Assembly (NCBI RefSeq): GCF_016734805.1
Contig: NZ_JAERQG010000004.1
Span: 62,001 to 126,000 of the forward strand
DNA: 64,000 nucleotides
Reading direction: 5' to 3'
From: Marivirga atlantica
GTDB lineage: Bacteria; Bacteroidota; Bacteroidia; Cytophagales; Cyclobacteriaceae
Shown here: positions 35,476 through 43,361 of the stretch, piece by piece
Position numbering within the stretch: the first letter of the stretch is position 1
Layout: each line of letters begins with the position of its first letter
The notes under the pieces: model-generated
What the model was told of the DNA's origin: nothing
The model's input: only the letters and a program-made list of their open reading frames with translations
Database searches by the model: none
Program-made: the position numbers and the translations under genes

Positions 35476-35702
35476 TTACCTTTTAAAATAGGTTCTACGC
35501 TTATTCATCCGAAACTTTTAGTTGAAAGTCATAGTCAAATCAACCGACAAGTAGCAATAGAAACTTTGGGGCATTAAGCTATGTTCAACGTACTTCTGGT
35601 GATTGTGATCGTGTCGTATCTCGACTGAAGTCGAGAGAGCCATGAAAGGCAAGCTTCTCATTTTTCTAAAACTCCACCTTGCTTCATATAGCCAAAATGT
35701 GT
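35476..35702. other. Intergenic region before the RT island
   Basis: AT-rich, no gene seen. It contains a perfect 7-bp hairpin described separately at 35619-35636. From 35703 the dispersed left-flank repeat begins. Confidence 0.5.
35619..35636. repeat. Short palindromic repeat TCTCGAC-TGAA-GTCGAGA
   Basis: A perfect 7-bp stem with TGAA loop. The same or very similar motif is widely dispersed in Bacteroidota genomes as a REP-like element; only one copy was seen here. Confidence 0.6.
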
Positions 35703-35826
35703 AGTTTAAAAATATGTTTCACCAAAACCGATACAAAGCCTCTCTTCTAAACGACAATAAACGCTTACAATCGGTTATTCAAAAAAATGAGCCGGATATA
35801 ACAACTTTTGCTTGCTATTTTCGGGT
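35703..35826 (+). repeat. Dispersed left-flank repeat, copy 2
   Basis: Aligns with 3007-3125 (TAGTTT, CTAAACGACAA, TTACAATCGGTTAT, AGCCGGATATA in the same order and spacing). It ends about 40 bp before the reverse transcriptase start. Confidence 0.7.
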
Positions 35827-35875
35827 GTTGGGACTAATAATGGGTAGAAAAAAACTAATCGATAATGAATTTTAA
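35714..35875 (+). CDS. Short leader ORF inside left-flank repeat, copy 2
   Basis: 53 codons from ATG 35714; its TAA overlaps the RT start region (RT ATG at 35865, ORF stop at 35873-35875). The first 31 residues match the ORF at 3016 in 20 positions. The overlap would allow translational coupling to the RT gene. Whether it is translated is unknown. Confidence 0.3.
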   Translation: MFHQNRYKASLLNDNKRLQSVIQKNEPDITTFACYFRVLGLIMGRKKLIDNEF

Positions 35876-37241
35876 ATCATTCTTTGAAGTAACCTACCTC
35901 TATCAAGTTTACAACGATAAGTTCGAAAACACACAGACCAAAGGAATCGATAAATTAGATGGTAGGAATTTCAAAAATGATGCCTTTGGAAAAATAGCTA
36001 TTGCAAGTAGGAAGATTTTAGATGGTGACTTTGAATTCAGCCCCTATCTTGAGTTGCTTAAACTGAAAGGGCGTAATAAAATACCAAGAGTTATTTCAAT
36101 ACCTACTGTACGTGACCGAATTGTTCTTTTTGCGCTTAAGGAAACGCTCCATAATTTTTTCGAAGAAAAAGTCAATCGGAAGAAGCCAAACGCTTACATA
36201 AGAGAAATTAAAGATTATGTCAGTGAAAATGAAAATTCTGCCTTCCTGAAGTTAGATATTGAGAAATTTTATGATCGCATTAATCGAGATATATTGATTA
36301 GAATATTAGAAGAAAAGGAGCTAGACTCTCGTCTCATTAATTTGATTAAAAAAGCAATCAATAACCCCACTGTTCCACTTAATACATCTAGGAATCAATA
36401 TTCAAGTTTTGAAACTGAATTAGGAGTTCCGCAGGGATTATCTATTTCAAACATACTAGCTCAGATCTACCTAGGAGAATTGGATGACGCTCTTGAAAAA
36501 AGGAAATACTTCTATAGGAGATATGTCGATGATATTGTGATACTCAGTGCTACTCACATATCAGATTTTAGATATAGAAACATTGAAATTGCTCTTGATA
36601 ATTTGAAATTATCCCTCAATCACCGTAAAACAGCAAAAGGGTCACTAAAAACTGGCTTCAACTTTTTGAGCTATAAAATCAAAGAAAATAAAGTATCAGT
36701 TGCTGAAAAAAATATTGAGAGTTTCATAAGAAGAATTGCCGGTAAATTCACTTGGTATAGAGCTAGAATCAAAAACCACGAACTGAGGCCAAATTGGCTG
36801 CAAGATCAAGAGCGATTTAAAACAGTCTTTATTGAGGAGCTAAATGAGACAATTACAGGAATCGTATCATCAAAGAAGAATTACGGATGGCTATTCTATT
36901 TTTCTGAAATGAACGATTTAAGTCTACTTTTTAAATTGGATAAGATTATAAGTTCATTTTTTGAATCGCTTCCTTCTTTCGATCATGAAGCTCCGAGCGA
37001 ATTAAAAAAACTAGTTCGGGCCTGGCATTCAATTGTACATAATGATTACACTTATCTATCTAATTATGATGAAATAGATACAGTAAGGAAGAAAAGAGGA
37101 CTTTTAGTTAAGAGAGGCAATATAGCTCCAGAATCAAATCCCTCTGATCAAGAGATTGAAAATTTGTTTAGAAAGTATTTGAAGAAACAAATAAGAAGAT
37201 TAGAACGAGATGAAGGATATAATTACATTGCAACGGGATGA
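35865..37241 (+). CDS. Reverse transcriptase, probable defence-associated (UG/Abi-like)
   Basis: 458 residues. RT motifs in order: IPRVISIPTVRDRIV (motif 1-2 region), LKLDIEKFYDRI with catalytic D131, GVPQGLSISNILA (residues 187 onward) and YRRYVDDIVIL with YVDD at 220-223. It lacks the maturase X and endonuclease domains of group II introns and no variable-repeat template or retron msr/msd was seen upstream. The C-terminal 200 residues are helical; RAWHSIVHND (R385 ... H392) is reminiscent of an Rx4-6H HEPN motif. It is followed by a putative structured RNA and a SLATT gene, the arrangement of defence RT modules. The RT subgroup cannot be assigned by eye. Confidence 0.8.
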   Translation: MNFKSFFEVTYLYQVYNDKFENTQTKGIDKLDGRNFKNDAFGKIAIASRKILDGDFEFSPYLELLKLKGRNKIPRVISIPTVRDRIVLFALKETLHNFFEEKVNRKKPNAYIREIKDYVSENENSAFLKLDIEKFYDRINRDILIRILEEKELDSRLINLIKKAINNPTVPLNTSRNQYSSFETELGVPQGLSISNILAQIYLGELDDALEKRKYFYRRYVDDIVILSATHISDFRYRNIEIALDNLKLSLNHRKTAKGSLKTGFNFLSYKIKENKVSVAEKNIESFIRRIAGKFTWYRARIKNHELRPNWLQDQERFKTVFIEELNETITGIVSSKKNYGWLFYFSEMNDLSLLFKLDKIISSFFESLPSFDHEAPSELKKLVRAWHSIVHNDYTYLSNYDEIDTVRKKRGLLVKRGNIAPESNPSDQEIENLFRKYLKKQIRRLERDEGYNYIATG

Positions 37242-37356
37242 CTTCCATTTATGGGACTTATCTAGTGATAAGTATTGTTAATATAATCGTCTAATGACGC
37301 TTAGATTTCTTAATTGAAAAATTGAACCTTTGATTTATAAAGTCATCCCATTTTTT
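37235..37356 (+). ncRNA. Putative structured RNA between RT and SLATT genes
   Basis: A perfect 10-bp closing stem, GGGATGACTT (37235-37244) with AAGTCATCCC (37340-37349), encloses three hairpins: ACTTATC-TAGT-GATAAGT (37256-37273), CGTC-TAAT-GACG (37288-37299) and TTAATT-GAAA-AATTGA (37310-37325, one G-U pair, GAAA loop). A TTTTTT tract follows at 37351-37356. The 5' arm contains the RT stop codon. No tRNA sequence features are present. It could be a template or cofactor RNA for the RT, or just an elaborate terminator. Confidence 0.5.
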
Positions 37357-37461
37357 ATGAAAGAGGAAATAGAAGATGATACAAATAACTTTGGGAGACA
37401 GGAGGTGACAAATTCACTGCAGTTAAAAGGTTTGAATACTATGATAAATTGTTTTTATTAA
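37357..37461 (+). CDS. Possible 34-residue ORF
   Basis: ATG right after the T tract of the putative RNA, 34 codons, TAA 10 bp before the SLATT start. The product begins MKEEIEDDTNN (acidic) and ends NTMINCFY. Nothing resembles a known family; it may be chance, part of the RNA, or a small antitoxin-like peptide. Confidence 0.2.
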   Translation: MKEEIEDDTNNFGRQEVTNSLQLKGLNTMINCFY

Positions 37462-37471
37462 CTCTTAGCAT

Positions 37472-38134
37472 ATGGAAGAATCGACTGAAATTAAAAAATT
37501 TCCAACTTACAAAGATCACCTCAACAAGACCTTTCTTGAGGAACTAAACTATAAGCTTTGGTCAACGAAAGGAACGCGATTTAAAGCAAGTAAAAGACTT
37601 CTAACACAAAACGATCTATCAAACAAGGCAATAGCTTTTCTATCTGCCTATCTAATAATTCTAGGTCTGTTGTCTGTCTATAGAGTTACTGGCGGAACGG
37701 AAATAAGCTCCAATTTGATAGCTTTCGGATCAACGACTCTCTCGATATTATTACTAGCTTTTAGCCAAATGGAAGCGGCCCAGGATTTTAAAATAAAAGC
37801 AATGAACTTTCAAGATTGCGCTTTAAAAGTCTCTGCCATTTATGACAAGTTAAGAATCGAAAAAACCCTTGTAAAACCAGACGAGGGACAAAAAGTTACT
37901 ATATGCAAAGAACTAAGTAAACAGTATCAAGACATACTGGAGAATTACCCGAATCATGAACACATAGATTATAAAATTTTTAGATCCGAACATGCTGAAT
38001 ATTTTGAACTCAGCAAATGGGCTGTGTTTAAAACTAAAGCAAGATATTACCTACAAGTAAAACTCCTATACCATTCCCTGATAGTGATTCCCCCAACTGT
38101 TATGATAATTTCGATAATAAAAACCTCAACCTGA
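37472..38134 (+). CDS. SLATT domain (SLATT_5-like) two-TM protein
   Basis: 220 residues. The N-terminal cytoplasmic segment HLNKTFLEELNYKLWSTKGTRFKASKRLL is followed by two hydrophobic helices (about residues 50-68 and 82-99; AIAFLSAYLIILGLLSVY and the ISSNLIAFGSTTLSILLLAF run), then FSQMEAAQDFKIKAMNFQDCALKVSAIYDKLR, the pattern of SLATT proteins. SLATTs are predicted membrane pore effectors triggered by nucleotide second messengers or other sensors in conflict systems, and some subfamilies are known neighbours of reverse transcriptases. It is probably the effector of the upstream RT. A terminator overlaps the stop. Confidence 0.75.
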   Translation: MEESTEIKKFPTYKDHLNKTFLEELNYKLWSTKGTRFKASKRLLTQNDLSNKAIAFLSAYLIILGLLSVYRVTGGTEISSNLIAFGSTTLSILLLAFSQMEAAQDFKIKAMNFQDCALKVSAIYDKLRIEKTLVKPDEGQKVTICKELSKQYQDILENYPNHEHIDYKIFRSEHAEYFELSKWAVFKTKARYYLQVKLLYHSLIVIPPTVMIISIIKTST

Positions 38135-38149
38135 AAAGTTGGAGTTTTT
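38119..38149 (+). terminator. Terminator overlapping the SLATT stop codon
   Basis: AAAAACCTCAAC (38119-38130) pairs with GTTGGAGTTTTT (38138-38149) with one mismatch and one G-T pair, loop CTGAAAA. It marks the end of the RT-SLATT transcript and separates it from the 38291 gene. Confidence 0.65.
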
Positions 38150-38164
38150 AGATAAAGAAAAGGT

Positions 38165-38199
38165 CCTAACAGGTGCCAAGCCCAATCGGCTTACTTAGG
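38165..38199. other. Hairpin CCTAA...AAGCC/GGCTT...TTAGG
   Basis: The inner stem AAGCC (38178-38182) / GGCTT (38188-38192) and outer stem CCTAA (38165-38169) / TTAGG (38195-38199) are separated by an asymmetric internal loop. The two-box organisation resembles a minimal attC site, but it is only 35 bp long. It lies between the SLATT and the next accessory gene. Confidence 0.35.
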
Positions 38200-38290
38200 T
38201 ATTTAAAAAGGAAGTCTGGATAAAATAAATTTGAGCTATTTGAAAAGCTGGACTGACTGTGCTTAGTTAGACATTATTCCTATCAAAAAT

Positions 38291-38905
38291 ATGAAATACT
38301 GGGTTTTTGAATCTAAGAATTTAAAGCAGTTTTTTCTGTTAACTAAACGTGCCTTGCTATTTGGCTCATATTCTAGTAAAAAAGTTCAAAGCTTGATTGA
38401 AGCCATAGAGAATAATAAGACCATTCCAAAAGAATTAAAAGGGATAAAACTTGATTACTTTAATTCAATTGAAAGAGGAATAAATAACTGTATAATAAAT
38501 ATCAAACTGACTAATCAAGATTCTGAAATCATAAAATTTAAAAATCAAGAAAGCAGGGACGAAATTTTCAATTCTCTCACTAAACAGTTTAAGGTTAAAG
38601 AAAGTATTAGTTTAGAAATAAAGTATAAGTACAAAAAAAGACTGTTAATCAATCTTTTAATGATAATCTCAATTTCATTAGCACTTTTTTTCTATTGGCC
38701 TACTTTAATACCAGAATCAATATATTATAAAACTCCATATCTTAAGAGCTTTTACCAATTGATTAGAAAGTTCTTAGTGAATTTCGACAGGCCAGGTATC
38801 TTAGCTTTGTCAATTTTAGCTATAACTTATCAAATAATAATCTTCCGTAGACACTTAAAAAGAAATTCAAAAATTGAAAGGATAATAATAAAGAGCAGAA
38901 CATAA
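38291..38905 (+). CDS. Uncharacterised two-TM accessory protein
   Basis: 204 residues. The soluble N-terminal half (about 1-112) is rich in Lys, Asn and Ile. Two membrane helices follow, about 117-134 (LLINLLMIISISLALFFYW) and 172-186 (ILALSILAITYQIIIF), then a basic tail. The strongly AT-rich composition suggests recent transfer. It is separated from the SLATT gene by a terminator, so it is probably an independent accessory gene. No family recognised. Its stop codon lies inside the right-flank repeat. Confidence 0.5.
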   Translation: MKYWVFESKNLKQFFLLTKRALLFGSYSSKKVQSLIEAIENNKTIPKELKGIKLDYFNSIERGINNCIINIKLTNQDSEIIKFKNQESRDEIFNSLTKQFKVKESISLEIKYKYKKRLLINLLMIISISLALFFYWPTLIPESIYYKTPYLKSFYQLIRKFLVNFDRPGILALSILAITYQIIIFRRHLKRNSKIERIIIKSRT

Positions 38906-38930
38906 ACCCCATTTACTCACCCCTTTCATA
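38903..38930 (+). repeat. Right-flank repeat, copy 2
   Basis: TAAACCCCATTT, ACTCA and TTTCATA in the same order as 5137-5164. It closes the RT-SLATT island on the right. Confidence 0.5.
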
Positions 38931-38964
38931 ACAAGCTTTCAATAAATAATACCACAGCCCTCAA

Positions 38965-39420
38965 ATGAATTTCAGAATAGCCCAAGAAGAAGATTTAACT
39001 ACACTAAACACTATCAGTGTAGCGGCTAAGGCTTACTGGGGTTATCCTGAAGCATGGATGCAGCATTGGCATGATGAACTTACACTCACTACTGAAAACC
39101 TGATCAATGAGCATGTTTTAGTGCTTGAGGTTGATGATACCATCATTGGCTTCTCTTCCCTTATAGAAAATAATGACAACTATGAAATACTGCACCTATG
39201 GCTACTCCCTACTCATATTGGAAAAGGCTTTGGCGGCAAACTGCTTGAGGCAACTATTGAGCATTGTGTTAATAGCAATAAGGAGATAATAGTTGAAGCC
39301 GACCCTCATGCTGAAGCCTTTTACCAGCATCATGGCTTCACTACTTTTGACAAAGTAGAGAGCTTTCCTAAAGGTAGATTCTTACCACTTATGAGAAGAA
39401 AGAAGACTGCCAAACCTTAA
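38965..39420 (+). CDS. GNAT family N-acetyltransferase
   Basis: 151 residues: MNFRIAQEEDLTTLNTI opening, IGFSSLIENNDNYEILHLWLLPTHIGKGFGGKLLEATI (acetyl-CoA binding with IGKGFGGKLL) and FYQHHGFTTFD. Cytoplasmic; the acceptor is unknown. It is a core-like gene directly outside the right-flank repeat. Confidence 0.85.
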   Translation: MNFRIAQEEDLTTLNTISVAAKAYWGYPEAWMQHWHDELTLTTENLINEHVLVLEVDDTIIGFSSLIENNDNYEILHLWLLPTHIGKGFGGKLLEATIEHCVNSNKEIIVEADPHAEAFYQHHGFTTFDKVESFPKGRFLPLMRRKKTAKP

Positions 39421-39596
39421 CACAATTCTCTCAACACACTACTAATCAACTGTTTCTGTTTCTCAAATCTCCCAAATAAATGACAAAAATCAGTCTTTCA
39501 GCTGAGAGTTATCATGGCATCCACAATTAGGTAACAAAAGTCACAAACCTCTGAAAATCAATACGTAATATAGTGTACATATTAAAATTCAGAGCC

Positions 39597-41009
39597 ATGA
39601 TGAAGATAGAACAAATTTATACCGGATGCTTAGCACATGCCGCCTACTATGTTGAAAACAATGGAGAAGCAGTCATTTTTGATCCGCTTCGTGAAGTGCA
39701 GCCTTACATAGACAGAGCCGAAAGAGACAAGGCCAAAATCAAATATGTATTTGAAACCCACTTCCATGCTGATTTTGTAAGCGGTCATTTAGATTTAGCA
39801 GAAAAAACAGGAGCAAAAATCGTATATGGTCCAACAGCCAAACCAGCTTTTAACGCTATAGTAGCTGCCGATAATGACCTTTTCACTTTAGGTAATTACA
39901 AGATAAAAGTATTGCATACACCTGGCCACACCATGGAAAGCACTACTTATTTATTAATTGATGAAAACGGCAATGACCATGGCATCATCACGGGTGACAC
40001 TTTATTTATTGGCGATGTGGGTCGTCCTGATTTAGCGCAGCATGTGGTTGAAGATTTAACAGAAAAGAAGCTGGCAGGTCATTTATACGATTCATTGCAT
40101 AATAAAATTCTTCCGCTGGATGATAAATTAATTGTTTACCCGAATCATGGTGCAGGTAGTGCCTGTGGTAAAATGATGAGTAAGGAAACTACTGATACTT
40201 TGGGTCACCAAAAAGCCACCAACTATGCGCTACAACCAATGAGTAAAGAGGAATTTATAAATAAAGTACTTGATGGCTTAACAACACCTCCAGCTTACTT
40301 CCCTAAGAATGTCCTCATGAACATTCAAGGTTATGAAAGTTTGGATAAGGTGATGGACAGCGCAAAAACTCCTTTAAGTTCGGAAGCTTTTGAGGCAGCT
40401 GCTAACGAAACTGGCGCTTTGGTTCTAGATACTCGGAATGCTAATGATTTCGCCAAAGGTTTCATTCCAAATAGCATCAACATAGGCCTCGATGGCAATT
40501 TTGCCATGTGGGTTGGTGAAATGATTCCTGACATTAAGCAGCAACTTTTACTTGTGTGTGATGAAGGTAAAGAAGAGGAAGCCATGATCAGGTTATCTCG
40601 TGTAGGTTTTGACTATACCATCGGCTACCTAAAAGGAGGATTTGAAAGCTGGCGCAGAGCCGGCAAAGAGATTGAAACAGTTAAAAGAATGGATGCTGAA
40701 GAACTTGCCGGCAAATATTCTGAAAAGCCCCTTATCATTGACATCCGTAAAAAGAGTGAATTTGATTCAGAGCATGTGGTAGATGCTGTCAATATACCTT
40801 TAAATCAAATCAATGAGCACCTGTCACAATTCCCAAAAGATAAACCATTCATCATGTATTGCGCAGGTGGCTACAGAAGCATGTTAGCAGCTTCCCTTTT
40901 AAAAGCAAGAGGCTGGAATGACTTTACCGATATACAAGGAGGTTTTAAAGAAATTCTGAATACGACAATACCGGTAACAGCATACAAATGTCCTACAACC
41001 CTGCTTTAA
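39597..41009 (+). CDS. Metallo-beta-lactamase fold hydrolase with two rhodanese domains
   Basis: About 470 residues from ATG 39597 (ATG 39600 also possible). The MBL domain resembles persulfide dioxygenase/glyoxalase II: H55, H57, D59 and H64 in THFHADFVSGH, then GHTMES and GDTLFIGDVGRPDL. It is followed by two rhodanese domains: the first (about 265-360, LDTRNANDFAKGF) has no clear active-site Cys loop, while the second (about 375-460, IDIRKKSEFDSEHV) has CAGGYRS with the catalytic Cys. It probably acts in sulfide/persulfide metabolism. The transcript ends at a terminator at 41032. Confidence 0.88.
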   Translation: MMKIEQIYTGCLAHAAYYVENNGEAVIFDPLREVQPYIDRAERDKAKIKYVFETHFHADFVSGHLDLAEKTGAKIVYGPTAKPAFNAIVAADNDLFTLGNYKIKVLHTPGHTMESTTYLLIDENGNDHGIITGDTLFIGDVGRPDLAQHVVEDLTEKKLAGHLYDSLHNKILPLDDKLIVYPNHGAGSACGKMMSKETTDTLGHQKATNYALQPMSKEEFINKVLDGLTTPPAYFPKNVLMNIQGYESLDKVMDSAKTPLSSEAFEAAANETGALVLDTRNANDFAKGFIPNSINIGLDGNFAMWVGEMIPDIKQQLLLVCDEGKEEEAMIRLSRVGFDYTIGYLKGGFESWRRAGKEIETVKRMDAEELAGKYSEKPLIIDIRKKSEFDSEHVVDAVNIPLNQINEHLSQFPKDKPFIMYCAGGYRSMLAASLLKARGWNDFTDIQGGFKEILNTTIPVTAYKCPTTLL

Positions 41010-41031
41010 ATTAAAGCAGCTATTTAGTGAG

Positions 41032-41057
41032 AAAGCCAGACTCTGTCTGGCTTTTTT
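41032..41057 (+). terminator. Intrinsic terminator
   Basis: AAAGCCAGAC and GTCTGGCTTT form a perfect stem with loop TCT followed by TTTTT; it ends the MBL-rhodanese transcript. A second hairpin, CTGCTTT/AAAGCAG, spans the stop codon at 41001-41019. Confidence 0.88.
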
Positions 41058-41099
41058 AAATTCCTATAAGTCTACCCAAAAATCAGTTTAATTAATTAT

Positions 41100-41636
41100 T
41101 TAATCAATTTTAGTACCTGAAGCAGTTCCTTCAGCATAGTAGGAAAAATTTTGTCCAATAATCTGAAAATCATAGTCAAAGCTTATACTAGATTCGTTGA
41201 ACTCACCGCTTAAATTCAACTCACAGGTCAGTATATCATTATCATTAAGAGCAGAGGTATAAATCGTAATAAACTCAACATCTTGTAGTTTAAAAAGGCT
41301 ACCACTTAAGATAGCGATTTGCTCATCCCTACTTATTTGAGCCCTAATAATATCCCTGGTATTAAACTGAAAAAATGTTAACTCTTCAATAATAGCCTCA
41401 GCAAGAGGCTCAATATCTAGAAAGACTTCATCCTCATCTAATAAAGACTCTAAACTCACTTCGATTTCTGGATTACTCGACACAGAAAAGTCACCTTGAA
41501 ATATGCTTCCAGTCAAATTATCAATTTGATATGTACCAATAAATGGTTCTCTTGCATCAGGCTCAACTCCATCTTCTTCTTGGCAAGAAAGTAGAATAAG
41601 ACACAGATAAATAAAAAAAGCGTGTATAGGTTTCAT
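41100..41636 (-). CDS. Small acidic lipoprotein, uncharacterised
   Basis: 178 residues. Lipoprotein signal ending LILLSC (Cys about 18), then an acidic spacer (EEDGVEPDAREP) and a beta-rich body starting FIGTYQIDNLTGSIFQGDF, similar in style to lipocalin-like or META-like small lipoproteins. No catalytic residues were recognised. It diverges from the membrane gene at 41759 with 122 bp between starts. Confidence 0.6.
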   Translation of the reverse strand: MKPIHAFFIYLCLILLSCQEEDGVEPDAREPFIGTYQIDNLTGSIFQGDFSVSSNPEIEVSLESLLDEDEVFLDIEPLAEAIIEELTFFQFNTRDIIRAQISRDEQIAILSGSLFKLQDVEFITIYTSALNDNDILTCELNLSGEFNESSISFDYDFQIIGQNFSYYAEGTASGTKID

Positions 41637-41758
41637 ATTAAACTGCTAGTATTTTTTATACATATGTACCTAAATTAATTAATTCTAGTTAATAATGTAT
41701 CCCGATCAGCATTTATCATTAAATTAAATAAACAATAATTAGTAGATTATTTCTAAAA

Positions 41759-42196
41759 ATGCTTGACCAGTATATCCGTAAGTTAATACGAATTCAGTTT
41801 GTCGTGATATTCTTGTTTATGGTATTGAAAGCATCTCGAAAGTCAATTATCAATAGTTTTGACAACGAATATTTGACCATTTTCCTTTATTCATTTCCCA
41901 ATTTTGCCGAAGCAATTGTAGGTACTTTTGTTGTTTGCGGTATTATGTTATACTCAAAAGCTAAGGTTAAATTCTTATTTCATTTTCCATCAAATGCAAC
42001 ATACTTAATAGCCACGCTACTTGCGGCTGTTTATGTCATCCTTCAGGAAATGAAAATCCATAATTTAGGAGGTGAAAATATTTATGATCCTTATGATATT
42101 GCTTTTTCAATTATAGGTTTATTTACCGCTTACTTAATACTGTTATTAATTAAACCAGAGCGCTATGAAAGAGAAGATCATGACACTTCATCCTGA
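41759..42196 (+). CDS. Three- to four-TM membrane protein, uncharacterised
   Basis: 145 residues. An N-terminal basic segment precedes hydrophobic segments near 15-25, 47-64, 78-93 and 110-128. No known family was recognised. It overlaps the DUF6958 gene by 32 bp, an unusually long overlap suggesting coupled translation. Confidence 0.55.
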   Translation: MLDQYIRKLIRIQFVVIFLFMVLKASRKSIINSFDNEYLTIFLYSFPNFAEAIVGTFVVCGIMLYSKAKVKFLFHFPSNATYLIATLLAAVYVILQEMKIHNLGGENIYDPYDIAFSIIGLFTAYLILLLIKPERYEREDHDTSS

Positions 42197-42449
42197 AGGG
42201 AAACAAGGAGTGAATATCTCGAAAAGAAAGTATGAGCTTGTGAAGGAATTTATCATAGCTACACTTTCAAAAAATGAAAGCATTACCTTTAAGCAGTTAA
42301 CCGTATTAGCCAATCAAGAACTGAATGAAGCTTTTGATGGAAAAGTCACCTGGTATTTGGTAACAGTCAAGCTGGATTTAGAGGCCCGGGCTATTATTGA
42401 GAGAATCCCCAATTCAAGTCCTCAAGAGTTGAGATTATTAAAGAAATAG
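42165..42449 (+). CDS. DUF6958 family small protein
   Basis: 94 residues. The pattern KYELVKEFIIATLSKNESITFKQLTVLANQEL and VTWYLVTVKLDLEARAIIERI gives a winged-helix-like alpha/beta shape typical of this small family. Possibly nucleic-acid or protein binding; function unknown. It starts within the preceding membrane gene. Confidence 0.7.
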   Translation: MKEKIMTLHPEGKQGVNISKRKYELVKEFIIATLSKNESITFKQLTVLANQELNEAFDGKVTWYLVTVKLDLEARAIIERIPNSSPQELRLLKK

Positions 42450-42469
42450 ATACTTTATTAAACTTAGAA

Positions 42470-43294
42470 ATGGTGAAAAGACTATTAATACTGGCACTAC
42501 TATGCACAGCTTGCGCAGAGAATGATCCTTCTACCACTGTGGATGAAGATGAGGTGAACTACACCTTTGAAGATGGGTTTGAAACTTCTGGAAATGAGCT
42601 TTCCGAATTATTCCCAAATGATGATAGCAGGTGGACCAACATTCAGCAGGTTGACCCAGACAACGGGAATAATGAAATTAACTTAGAAAGTTCAACTGTA
42701 CTAGCAGGAAGTAGCTCCCTTCGAATTTATGCCGAGGCTTCAAATAATATTTTGTCTAAAGCAGATATAGAAAAAGGCGGATTTAGCGCACCAGAAGGCT
42801 CAACCATAAAAATAACCGCTAACTTTTATATCGCATCAACTGCCAATATTGAAAACCTATTATTAATTGACCTGGAGTGCTGCTCATGCTGGGATCCTGA
42901 GGTGCCTGATAATCAATGTCCCGGCATTAGGCTGATGATGAAAGAAAATGATTTCTTATCGATTGAACGAGGTAAAATATTAGGCTCAACTATTGTGCAA
43001 TCAGCAGTTGCCTTTCCAAGAAATGTATGGGTTAATGTTGTATGGGAGTTAGCATTATCATCCGATAATAATGGCATGAACAAACTTTACATAAATGGTC
43101 AGGAAGTTATTTCCGAAAGTGGGATGAATATGCCAAATGCGGATTTATTCAGAGCTGAGTTTGCTAAAAATGGAATTGATTTTGAGCTTCAAGTACCTTT
43201 GTATTATGAACGCTTTCAAATTGGTGCTACTGCTAACCCAACTCAGGATGACATAGAACTATTTATTGATGATGTTAAACTTGAAATTAAATGA
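42470..43294 (+). CDS. Lipoprotein with concanavalin-like (polysaccharide-lyase-like) domain
   Basis: 274 residues. Lipobox LLCTAC (Cys about 15). The body reads like a jelly-roll of the heparin-lyase/alginate-lyase type: FEDGFETSG, SSSLRIYAEASNN, VWVNVVWELALSSDNNGMNKLYINGQ and IDDVKLEIK. It is a laminin-G-like binding or catalytic module on the cell surface; catalytic residues cannot be confirmed. A Cys-rich stretch (ECCSCWDPEVPDNQC) is unusual for this fold. Confidence 0.6.
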   Translation: MVKRLLILALLCTACAENDPSTTVDEDEVNYTFEDGFETSGNELSELFPNDDSRWTNIQQVDPDNGNNEINLESSTVLAGSSSLRIYAEASNNILSKADIEKGGFSAPEGSTIKITANFYIASTANIENLLLIDLECCSCWDPEVPDNQCPGIRLMMKENDFLSIERGKILGSTIVQSAVAFPRNVWVNVVWELALSSDNNGMNKLYINGQEVISESGMNMPNADLFRAEFAKNGIDFELQVPLYYERFQIGATANPTQDDIELFIDDVKLEIK

Positions 43295-43361
43295 AGCAAA
43301 CAAAAAAATTATTGTTTGGAAGAACACTTCTTATAGCATCAATTTTCTGAATATCTCGCCA

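Noticed and set aside
35500-35865. Retron msr/msd or DGR template repeat upstream of the RT
   Set aside because: No inverted a1/a2 pair with a conserved guanosine, and no variable/template repeat pair with adenine-specific differences was seen near the RT; the only structured candidate lies downstream.
37235-37349. tRNA-like gene, because the fold is a four-way junction
   Set aside because: No GTTCRA T-loop, no anticodon-loop pattern and no CCA end; stem lengths do not match a tRNA.
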